DNA from: a virus
Virus record (IMG/VR): IMGVR_UViG_3300029954_000054
Coordinates: 1 to 32,582 of that record
Reading direction: 5' to 3' (one strand)
DNA: 32,582 nucleotides
Position numbers and translations under genes: made by a program. Positions within the stretch are counted from its first letter, which is position 1, and every line of letters starts with the position of its first letter. Below are positions 12,878 through 18,463 of this stretch, piece after piece. The notes beneath the pieces were generated by a model that was not told the origin of the DNA, searched no databases, and saw only the letters and a list, made by a program, of their open reading frames with translations.

Positions 12878-13078
12878 ATGGCCGAGGACACGCCCGGGTG
12901 GTGGCGCTACCGGGTGACGATCCGCAAGATCGGCCGCGACAGGCGGGAGCGGATCATCATGGTGCTGACGGCGTCGCAGCAGGCGGCGGAGGACTGCGCG
13001 CTGCGTCAGGTGCCGCCGGCGGAGCGGGCGGACTGGCGGGTTTTAGAAAGCGTACGGGAGGCAAACGATGGCGAATGA
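12878..13078 (+). CDS. Small basic phage protein, unknown function
   Basis: A 66-residue protein, WWRYRVTIRKIGRDRRERIIMVLTASQQAAEDCALRQV. A basic strand pair is followed by a helix. It overlaps the excisionase-like gene by 11 bases. No family is recognised. Its place directly before xis-int suggests late membership of the early operon. Confidence 0.6.
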   Translation: MAEDTPGWWRYRVTIRKIGRDRRERIIMVLTASQQAAEDCALRQVPPAERADWRVLESVREANDGE

Positions 13079-13376
13079 TGACCTTTCGCGGACGATTCCC
13101 CAGGTCGCGCTCCGCTGGCAATGCAGTCAGCGCACTGTCTACAATCTCATCGAGTCCGGCGAGATCGGATTTATCCGCGTCCGCAAACTCATTCGCATTC
13201 GCCAATCGGACATCGAGGCATACGAGGCACGACAATGGACAGCACCCGCAGCAAAGACATCAGATACTCGCTCACACCACGCGGCAATCGTCTCTATGTC
13301 ACGTGGTGGGAGGGGGGCAAACAATACCGCGTTTCGACGGGGACAAGCGACCGCGTCAAAGCCGAAACCTATCTGA
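13068..13376 (+). CDS. xis: Excisionase-like MerR/HTH_17 protein
   Basis: A 102-residue protein. Residues about 8-56 form an HTH_17-type domain: IPQVALRWQCSQRTVYNLI, then GFIRVRKLIRIRQSDIEAYE, as in phage excisionases that bend attachment-site DNA and steer the integrase. Residues 57-102 are unstructured-looking and are encoded in sequence that also encodes the start of the integrase in another frame (142 bases shared). GGGAGG lies 9 bases before ATG 13068. The gene name is by role and position, not by sequence identity. Confidence 0.75.
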   Translation: MANDDLSRTIPQVALRWQCSQRTVYNLIESGEIGFIRVRKLIRIRQSDIEAYEARQWTAPAAKTSDTRSHHAAIVSMSRGGRGANNTAFRRGQATASKPKPI

Positions 13377-14296
13377 GACAGTTCCAGCACGGGCGCGAGA
13401 CACCGCTGCCGCCGGCCGAGCCGACAGTCGCCGATCTGCTTGCCGGCTATCTCGCTGACCGCACCCCGCGCGTCGCCTCTCCTGAGACCCTGCGCCACGC
13501 CTGCACCGCCCTGAGCCGGCATCTCGGGTACATGCTGCCCAGCACGCTGTCGCGCCAGGTGTGCCGGACCTACCATATGAGCCGGCGCACCGAGGGCTGG
13601 CAGGCTCCGGGCAGCAAGCGGCGCAAGCCGATCGGCGCCGGCACCATCATACGCGAGCTGGTGACCCTGCGTGCCGCGTTGCGCTGGGGGCTCGGCGAGG
13701 GCTGGATCACCGTTGAGCCTTATATCGAGCTCCCGAAGGCGCCGGCGGCGAAGACCCGGTGGCTGACCCGAGAGGAAGCGGAGCGGCTCCTGGGGGCGAC
13801 CGACGCCCCGCATGTGTATCTCTTCATGATGCTCGGCCTCTACACGGGGGCACGGATGGGGGCGCTGATCGAGTTGCGCTGGGACCAGGTCGACTTCACG
13901 GCGGAGCGGATCGACTTCGGCGCCGGGAAGGGGAACAAACGCCGCGCGATCGTGCCGATGACCGTTGCGTTGCGCACCGCTCTGGCGGAGGCCTACCCGG
14001 CGCGGACCACCGACCGGGTGATCGAGTATGGCGGGCTGCCGGTGCGGAGCGTCCGCAAAGGGGTCGCCTCGGCCTGCCAGCGGGCCGGGCTGCCCGGGGT
14101 GGGGCCGCATACCCTGCGTCACACGGCGGCCAGCTGGATGGTCCAGGCGGGGGTTTCTGCCGAGGAGGTCGGGGTATTTCTGGGCAACAGCGCGGCGATC
14201 GTGGAGCGTGTGTATGGCCATTTCAGCCCGGAGTATCTGGCCGACGCGACCCGAGCACTGTCTCAGCCGCCGGCGCGGGTGCGGCGGAATCCCTAG
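13235..14296 (+). CDS. int: Tyrosine-family phage integrase
   Basis: A 353-residue site-specific recombinase. The N-terminal arm and core-binding region (residues 1 to about 170) is followed by a catalytic domain with GARMGALIELRW (first Arg near 206), GKGNKRR (Lys near 231), HTLRHTAASW (His-x-x-Arg near 292-295) and RVYGHFSPEY (nucleophilic Tyr near 327). ATG 13235 is chosen because the protein then starts with a typical strand pair (SLTPRGNRLYVTWW). It lies beside the attP core (14340-14383) and overlaps the excisionase-like gene, the usual lysogeny module. Confidence 0.93.
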   Translation: MDSTRSKDIRYSLTPRGNRLYVTWWEGGKQYRVSTGTSDRVKAETYLRQFQHGRETPLPPAEPTVADLLAGYLADRTPRVASPETLRHACTALSRHLGYMLPSTLSRQVCRTYHMSRRTEGWQAPGSKRRKPIGAGTIIRELVTLRAALRWGLGEGWITVEPYIELPKAPAAKTRWLTREEAERLLGATDAPHVYLFMMLGLYTGARMGALIELRWDQVDFTAERIDFGAGKGNKRRAIVPMTVALRTALAEAYPARTTDRVIEYGGLPVRSVRKGVASACQRAGLPGVGPHTLRHTAASWMVQAGVSAEEVGVFLGNSAAIVERVYGHFSPEYLADATRALSQPPARVRRNP

Positions 14297-14308
14297 CCAC
14301 TGGCCAGG
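14291..14308 (+). repeat. Palindromic repeat left of attP core
   Basis: CCCTAGCCACTGGCCAGG covers the integrase stop codon and just beyond. It matches 16 of 18 bases of the perfect palindrome at 14468-14485 on the other side of the attP core. Each copy is close to self-complementary. Candidate arm-type or accessory protein site. Confidence 0.6.
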
Positions 14309-14339
14309 AATCACCCCTTGGAAGCTTCGGCTAACCCAT

Positions 14340-14383
14340 TGATGCTGCTGGGTAGAATCGAACTACCGCCGCTCCCTTACCAA
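14340..14383 (-). other. attP: attP core: 3' part of a tRNA-Thr(GGU) gene
   Basis: Read on the minus strand, the stretch is a tRNA from the anticodon loop to the 3' end: loop TTGGTAA with anticodon GGT (14379-14381), stem half GGGAG, variable CGGC, T arm GGTAG-TTCGATT-CTACC, acceptor half CAGCAGC, discriminator A (14343) and TCA in place of CCA. No 5' half (acceptor GCTGCTG, D arm) precedes it, so it is not a working gene. Phages that insert in tRNA genes carry such a 3' copy to restore the gene. Phage-type genes on both sides suggest an unsplit attP. Confidence 0.85.
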
Positions 14384-14420
14384 AATAGGTATCCCCCCTG
14401 CAGGCCTTGATATCTAACAC

Positions 14421-14429
14421 TTTTTTTTT
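14421..14429 (+). other. T9 tract in the attP region
   Basis: Nine consecutive T lie between the attP core and the right palindrome, in a locally AT-richer part of a GC-rich genome. No hairpin precedes them, so a terminator is not supported. Such tracts in attP arms often favour bending or IHF-type binding. The rest of 14384-14467 shows no gene. Confidence 0.35.
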
Positions 14430-14467
14430 GCATACACCTGCACGATTCGCCTTCTGTTCACTGTGTT

Positions 14468-14486
14468 CCCTAGCCAGTGGCTAGGG
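14468..14486 (+). repeat. Perfect palindrome right of attP core
   Basis: CCCTAGCCAGTGGCTAGGG is a 19-base perfect palindrome around a central G. Its near copy lies at 14291-14308, so the two flank the tRNA-like core at 32 and 85 bases. Possible integrase arm or excisionase site. Confidence 0.6.
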
Positions 14487-14516
14487 AGCACTCCCTCACG
14501 CAAAACAGGGAGTGCT
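14487..14516 (+). repeat. 10-bp inverted repeat next to the palindrome
   Basis: AGCACTCCCT and AGGGAGTGCT are perfect complements separated by 10 bases, directly following the palindrome. No T run follows on either strand, so I do not call a terminator. It may be an operator for the gene at 14624 or part of the attP arm. Confidence 0.5.
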
Positions 14517-14623
14517 CCGCAAAAGCATAAAAGTCACCGCCAACCCACGGATGCTGAAAGGTTATCGCGTTCTATTGCTGCGTGGGCTTGACCTTGGTCC
14601 CGATCTGCAGCCACACAAGACGT

Positions 14624-15358
14624 GTGACAACCGCGTCCCGTGCGATCAACGACATGGCGGAGGTGATGGGCGTTCTTCCCGCCACGGCGTTCCGTGCCGC
14701 GCGCGCGCTCCGGGAACGCAGCATCAGCCTCTGGCCCCAGGGATCACAGGGCCGGCGGCAGGAGGCGCACGTGACGGTCGGGCACTGCGTCAACCTGGCG
14801 CTCGCGATCGCCACCGCCGACCCGATGACAGACGCGCCGAACACTGTGCGGCGCTATCGATCATTGGTCGAAGGCGAACTGCGGATCTTTGATCACGACC
14901 GGCGCGACACGCCGCGGGTCACGCGCGAGTGCGTCGCAACCCCTGGAGTCGGTACTCTCGCGCCGTTGTTCAGCAACTACGGAAACACCCTGGGCAAGCA
15001 TCTCGAGGGACTTCTGATGGCACTATCGGACACCGGGAATCAGGCCCAGGGTGATCTGCGCCACGTCGAGGAATTCGAGTTGGAGATCACGGTGGGCCCG
15101 TTACCCCAGGCAGTGCTCGTCTTCGACCTCTGGACGGGCGACGCGGGCTATCGCACCGAACGACAGACCTACACGCCGCCGCGCCCGGTCCAGGCCGCGC
15201 CCGGCATGGTCACAGTGAAGACCATTCCCTTCAGCGTCTTTGAGGTGATGGCGGCCTTGCCTGGACCAGTCAGCCCCGGATCACCGAACCGGCGACAGGG
15301 TGACCGGGGTTTTCTGCACCCGGACGACGCCGCTTCCCGTCCCCATGTTCAGGGTTGA
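14624..15358 (+). CDS. DNA-binding-like protein beside attP, possible lysogeny regulator
   Basis: A 244-residue protein from GTG 14624; GTG 14582 and ATG 14654 are alternatives in frame, and no start has a strong binding site. The N-terminal 60 residues (INDMAEVMGVLPATAFRAARALRERS, then GRRQEAHVTVGHCVNLALAIA) look like a helix-turn-helix followed by a helical unit seen in lysogeny-region proteins of alphaproteobacterial phages. Residues about 130-215 are beta-rich (FELEITVGPLPQAVLVFDLW). It stands alone on the plus strand with its own terminator, next to attP, which fits a repressor or immunity role; this is inference. Confidence 0.6.
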   Translation: MTTASRAINDMAEVMGVLPATAFRAARALRERSISLWPQGSQGRRQEAHVTVGHCVNLALAIATADPMTDAPNTVRRYRSLVEGELRIFDHDRRDTPRVTRECVATPGVGTLAPLFSNYGNTLGKHLEGLLMALSDTGNQAQGDLRHVEEFELEITVGPLPQAVLVFDLWTGDAGYRTERQTYTPPRPVQAAPGMVTVKTIPFSVFEVMAALPGPVSPGSPNRRQGDRGFLHPDDAASRPHVQG

Positions 15359-15430
15359 TTTTCAAGCTGCGAGGGGAGAGGATCGGATTACCACATTCGA
15401 TCTCTCATCCTCACGAAATGGCGTACTAGG

Positions 15431-15456
15431 CCGGCCCCATGGGTCGGCTTTTTTTT
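15431..15456 (+). terminator. Rho-independent terminator after the 14624 gene
   Basis: CCGGCCC and GGGTCGG pair (7 bp with one G-U, loop CAT, 15431-15447), followed by C and a run of eight T (15449-15456). It lies 73 bases after the plus-strand stop and only a few bases beyond the end of the converging minus-strand gene. No T run exists for the minus strand, so it acts for plus transcripts. Confidence 0.85.
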
Positions 15457-15459
15457 GGC

Positions 15460-16047
15460 TCAGCGTCCGAGCGTCGCCGTCAGCCGCATCTGCGACGGCC
15501 GATAGGCCGGGTTGCGTGTCACCTGGGCGTCGCTGACCAGAGGCGCGTCGAGCTCCAGCCACTCCCCGGTCGCGGACTTTGCCGGCGGGATCAGCAGCAG
15601 GCCCTCGCCAGGGATCGCGTGGCGGACCAGCGCCAGCAGCCCATGGGTCGCGCACAGGCGCACCAGATAAGCCCGCAATGCCGGGTCGCGGTGGGCCAGC
15701 GGGCGCTTCGGGTCGGCCCAGATCTGGGCCACGTCCAGCGGCTCTCCGTTCGCCATGATCGTGCAGAGCATCGGATCGATGATGTAGCCGGCGAGGTCGG
15801 GGCGCCGCAGTCCGGCCTCCACCACCCCGGGATCGAACAGCCAGCGGCAGTTCCACGCCGCGCAGCCGCTCGGCCGATCGGCATAAATGCCGCAGCCACC
15901 GGCGCGCAGGTGCGTGCATTTGATGCCGGCCGGCTTGTGCCTGGTCGCCAGTTCAACCGGCACATGGGTGCAGCAGGCGTGGCAACTCCCGCAGCTCCGC
16001 CCGCGTATCGGCAGCCCGAAGATCTGCCAGCCTGGCTCCTCAGCCAT
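15460..16047 (-). CDS. YkgJ-type cysteine-cluster protein
   Basis: A 195-residue protein. The start MAEEPGWQIFGLPI leads to CGSCHACCTHVPVE, then KCTHLRAGGCGIYADRPSGCAAWNCRW, the cysteine pattern of the YkgJ (zinc/iron-chelating) family. The second half contains GLLALVRHAIPGEGLLLIPP and an end near NPAYRPSQMRLTATLGR. The metal role is established for the family only as likely chelation; substrate unknown. ATG 16047 overlaps the previous gene by 8 bases. It is the last gene of the 15.4-17.9 kb minus-strand unit. Confidence 0.8.
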   Translation of the reverse strand: MAEEPGWQIFGLPIRGRSCGSCHACCTHVPVELATRHKPAGIKCTHLRAGGCGIYADRPSGCAAWNCRWLFDPGVVEAGLRRPDLAGYIIDPMLCTIMANGEPLDVAQIWADPKRPLAHRDPALRAYLVRLCATHGLLALVRHAIPGEGLLLIPPAKSATGEWLELDAPLVSDAQVTRNPAYRPSQMRLTATLGR

Positions 16048-16276
16048 CGTTGGGCACCACTTTTCCGGCATACATGGTCGCCCGCAAAGATACGGGGTCA
16101 GCCTTCCACCGATGGACCTTGACCAGCCCGCGACGCTCAAGCCGTCGGCACGCGGCTTCGTCCTCTTGCGCGATCTCCAGCACAGTCTCCCATTCGGGCA
16201 ACGATGCAAGCAGCCGCAGTTCGTCTTGCGGCAGAGGAAGGGCAAATTCGGGTAGGTCCGGGAAAAGGTCAGACAT
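16040..16276 (-). CDS. Small winged-helix-like protein
   Basis: A 78-residue protein: LPQDELRLLASLPEWETVLEIAQ, then EDEAACRRLERRGLVKVHRWKADP. The helix-strand-hairpin order with LERRGLVKV is like a winged helix of a DNA-binding protein. The start ATG 16276 lies 5 bases after the upstream stop. Function is not known; DNA binding is inferred from fold resemblance only. Confidence 0.65.
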   Translation of the reverse strand: MSDLFPDLPEFALPLPQDELRLLASLPEWETVLEIAQEDEAACRRLERRGLVKVHRWKADPVSLRATMYAGKVVPNDG

Positions 16277-16281
16277 CCCGA

Positions 16282-16773
16282 CTACGCGGCCGCCTGGATG
16301 AGCTGGGCGGCCAGACCAGCGCACTCCGCCTCGACGTCGGCGAGCGTGCGGTAGTGCCGGGGCCATGCCGACCAGGTTGGGACATGCTGGAGATCGCGCG
16401 GCATGGCTTCGATGGCCGGCATCAGGTCGTTCAGGTGCGCACAGTCGAAGCCGAGCCACCAGACATCGTCGGATTCGCCCGCGGCGGGCACGTGGCACAC
16501 GCCCTCCTCCTCCGGCGTATGCATACAGGCGCCGGAGAAGTTCAGGCCGCCATGGACGTCGAGCCAATCGAGGTCACGGGCAGCCGCCTGATACATCGGA
16601 TGGTCCTTGCCAACCCCGACATAGCCGCACCAGGCGCCAGTGGCGTCCGAGCGCACGGCGAGGCAGGGCAGACCGGTCGCGCCGTCCTGCCACTGGCGCT
16701 TGTCCGGCTCCGCAAGCCAGGGGCCGTCGCCCCAGGCGGATTTATCGAGCCGATGGTATTCCTTCGTCTCCAC
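16282..16773 (-). CDS. Conserved phage protein, unknown function
   Basis: A 163-residue protein of a family often seen in phages of proteobacteria: EYHRLDKSAWGDGPWLAEPDKRQWQD, TGLPCLAVRSDATGAWCGYVGV, LDVHGGLNFSGAC and WWLGFDCAHLNDL. Histidines and cysteines spaced through the middle may bind metal, but no activity is established. GTG 16773 follows GAGGAGG at 6 bases, a strong site, and overlaps the preceding gene by 32 bases. Confidence 0.75.
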   Translation of the reverse strand: METKEYHRLDKSAWGDGPWLAEPDKRQWQDGATGLPCLAVRSDATGAWCGYVGVGKDHPMYQAAARDLDWLDVHGGLNFSGACMHTPEEEGVCHVPAAGESDDVWWLGFDCAHLNDLMPAIEAMPRDLQHVPTWSAWPRHYRTLADVEAECAGLAAQLIQAAA

Positions 16774-16975
16774 GATCGTCCTCCTCGTCGGGTGGTATGA
16801 CCCGCCCGTTTGGCATGACGCGGTCGAACGTGTCAGGCCACTCGCTGCGACGCGACAGGGTCACATAGACCGGGCCCCAATCCGTCTCCATCAACAGCAG
16901 CTCGAACTCGTCCATGTAGGACGTCGCCCACCAGCGGATGCTGCGCACCATCAGCCACCAGGCGAGCCATCTCAC
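16742..16975 (-). CDS. Small tryptophan-rich protein, unknown function
   Basis: A 77-residue protein. Residues 1-20 are hydrophobic and rich in tryptophan (RWLAWWLMVRSIRWW), perhaps a membrane-surface helix; the rest is polar with a proline/acidic end (PNGRVIPPDEEDDRGDE). GTG 16975 overlaps the upstream stop as GTGA. An alternative start at the internal Met (residue 21, MDEFELLL) would remove the hydrophobic segment. No family is recognised. Confidence 0.6.
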   Translation of the reverse strand: MRWLAWWLMVRSIRWWATSYMDEFELLLMETDWGPVYVTLSRRSEWPDTFDRVMPNGRVIPPDEEDDRGDEGIPSAR

Positions 16976-17469
16976 GGCGGTGCGGCGGGCTGCATGGGTG
17001 CGGCGAGACCGTTGGGCGCCGGGCTCGGGCGGAATTTTTTCTCATATTCCGTGACCGGGCCGCCCGGGGCGGCCAGCCTGCGCAACGCGTTCCGCACCAC
17101 CCAGTCGGTCGCCGTGGGCATCCCGCCGACGCGGACCCGGCGGGTGATCTCCGCCACGCCGGCCGGTTCGGCCAGACTGCGTACCACCAACAGGACCGCG
17201 ACATCCAACGACGCCGGCGACAGCGGCAATGTGGGCTTTCCCAGCAGCGGCTTCGGGGCCGGTTTTTGCGGGGTGGTTTTCGGCGGCGTCTTGGCGAGGG
17301 ACACGCGGACCGGCTTGGCCGCTGCTGGCGTTGCCGGCGGTTTTTCCGGGCCCATCAGCTCGGTCAACTTGCGAGCGAGTTCGGCGCGCTCGTAGTCGCG
17401 GCCGGCTTCGATCAGGCGCACGCCGAGCGCCATCCACTCGGCCTTCAAGCTTTCGACATCGATGGTCAC
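16972..17469 (-). CDS. Protein with basic linker and possible winged-helix end
   Basis: A 165-residue protein. Residues 1-50 are helical (LKAEWMALGVRLIEAGRDYERAELARKLTEL); residues 50-90 are a proline, lysine and alanine linker; the C-terminal part (VLLVVRSLAEPAGVAEITRRVRVGGMPTATDWVVRNALRRLAA) resembles a winged helix-turn-helix. GTG 17469 has GGAGGG 8 bases upstream and overlaps the previous stop. DNA binding is suggested by this end and the basic linker, but it is not shown. Confidence 0.65.
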   Translation of the reverse strand: MTIDVESLKAEWMALGVRLIEAGRDYERAELARKLTELMGPEKPPATPAAAKPVRVSLAKTPPKTTPQKPAPKPLLGKPTLPLSPASLDVAVLLVVRSLAEPAGVAEITRRVRVGGMPTATDWVVRNALRRLAAPGGPVTEYEKKFRPSPAPNGLAAPMQPAAPP

Positions 17470-17903
17470 GGCAAGAGCCCTCCTTTTGGCGCCACGGTGA
17501 CGTAGGGCATCCCCCCGGGGAGTGCCGGCCAGATATCCCGCGGCAGATTCCAGCGCGCCCGCCCACAGGCGATCCCGAGAGCGAACAACGCCTCCATCGT
17601 CAGATGCAAGTCCGTCCATTGCCTGCCATGCCGGTCCTCGCAGGCGTTGAGGAACGACCAGCCCTGGCCGCGGTTGGCGTGGAACTGATCCGGCAGCTCG
17701 GCCAGCATCGCCCCGATCCGCTCAGCGTTGGCCGCGATGCGATCGCGGTCGAAGACGTAGCTGGCGACCACGCCGGCGACGGCGATCGTCGCCCCCTCCT
17801 GTTCTCCGCGTTCGCGGAGGCACCGGCCCATCATCTCCTCCACCGCCGCCGCGGTCAGTGGGGACGCCGTCGATTCGTGAACGTCATGATGTTCGTCAGA
17901 CAT
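17466..17903 (-). CDS. First gene of the minus-strand accessory unit, unknown function
   Basis: A 145-residue protein. It has an acidic, histidine-containing start (MSDEHHDVHES), a helical middle (AAVEEMMGRCLRERGEQEGATIAVAGVVASYV) and an aromatic part (GQGWSFLNACEDRHGRQWTDLHLTMEALFALGIACG). No family recognised. It is the first gene of the leftward unit and lies 87 bases from the divergent plus-strand gene; the shared control region holds the operator at 17959-17974. Confidence 0.7.
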   Translation of the reverse strand: MSDEHHDVHESTASPLTAAAVEEMMGRCLRERGEQEGATIAVAGVVASYVFDRDRIAANAERIGAMLAELPDQFHANRGQGWSFLNACEDRHGRQWTDLHLTMEALFALGIACGRARWNLPRDIWPALPGGMPYVTVAPKGGLLP

Positions 17904-17923
17904 GATGCCCTTCCGGTTGTCGG

Positions 17924-17974
17924 AATTAACCGTTGCTCAGCCTCAAGTCGAAAGGTTATCACATCTTAATGTGA
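17924..17974. promoter_or_regulatory. Divergent promoters with TCAC-N8-GTGA operator
   Basis: Plus: TTGCTC (17933-17938), 17 bases, TTATCA (17956-17961), ahead of GTG 17991. Minus: TTCGAC (complement of 17947-17952), 17 bases, TTAATT (complement of 17924-17929), ahead of the start at 17903. The perfect inverted repeat TCACAT-CTTA-ATGTGA (17959-17974) overlaps the plus -10 and lies just upstream of the minus -35. A bound protein would block the plus promoter and could affect the minus one. Promoter hexamers are only partial matches; the palindrome is certain. Confidence 0.55.
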
Positions 17975-17990
17975 GAACGGGAGGGGATAA

Positions 17991-18236
17991 GTGAAAACTC
18001 CGTCGCCCGCCAGCCGCTGCCCGGCTTGCGCCAAGCGCGGTGCGCTGCGCGATTTCCAGGGTGTCCAGGACGCCTGGGACAGGTTCGCGATCGTGACCTG
18101 GCAGTGTGTGTACTGCGGGACGGTGTGCGAGCCGGTGCTGCGGAAATGGATCATCTGCGGGTATGCGCCGATCATTCTCGCGCCAGGCGAGCTGGAGGCG
18201 CTGCGGGCGTCTCGCGGCCGCGCGCGCACGCCGTGA
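17991..18236 (+). CDS. Small zinc-ribbon-like protein
   Basis: An 81-residue protein with two C-x2-C pairs: CPACAKRG near the start and CVYCGTVC in the middle, spaced like a treble-clef or zinc ribbon. The segment IVTWQCVYCG is typical of such ribbons. GTG 17991 follows GGAGGGG. The first gene of a two-gene plus-strand unit under the divergent control region. The function is unknown. Confidence 0.7.
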   Translation: MKTPSPASRCPACAKRGALRDFQGVQDAWDRFAIVTWQCVYCGTVCEPVLRKWIICGYAPIILAPGELEALRASRGRARTP

Positions 18237-18463
18237 TCGGTCTCGGGATCACCGTCACGCATGACCCCGACGCCGGGGTGGCCTACATCTCCCTCGCCGG
18301 CACCATCGCGCCGGGCGCGGTGGTCCGCACGCTCTGCGTGTCAGACTCGGTCCTGCTCGATTTCGACGCGCTCGGCCGGCTGGTCGGCATCGAGCTGCTG
18401 GACGCGTCCATGCTGCACCCGGACCTGCTGGCCCCGGACCTGCCGGCGCGGGTGGCTAGTTGA
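18233..18463 (+). CDS. DUF2283 family protein
   Basis: A 76-residue protein that matches the short DUF2283 family: THDPDAGVAYISLAG, then VLLDFDALGRLVGIELLDAS. The family has no known function; members often sit in small operons. The GTG start overlaps the previous TGA (GTGA). It converges with the beta-helix gene on the other strand and the coding ends overlap by 8 bases; no terminator is visible between them. Confidence 0.8.
   Translation: MIGLGITVTHDPDAGVAYISLAGTIAPGAVVRTLCVSDSVLLDFDALGRLVGIELLDASMLHPDLLAPDLPARVAS

Noticed and set aside
14303-14321. CCAGG-AATCAC-CC wording near the int end, like the early-element loop
   Set aside because: No CGAAAC, GUC or GAUGAG blocks nearby and only partial pairing; taken as chance.
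14340-14430. A functional tRNA-Thr gene on the minus strand
   Set aside because: Only the part from the anticodon loop to the 3' end is present; no acceptor 5' half or D arm precedes it and the end is TCA, so it is an attachment core.
14487-14516. Terminator after int
   Set aside because: The 10-bp inverted repeat has no T run after it on either strand, and the T9 tract at 14421 has no hairpin before it.
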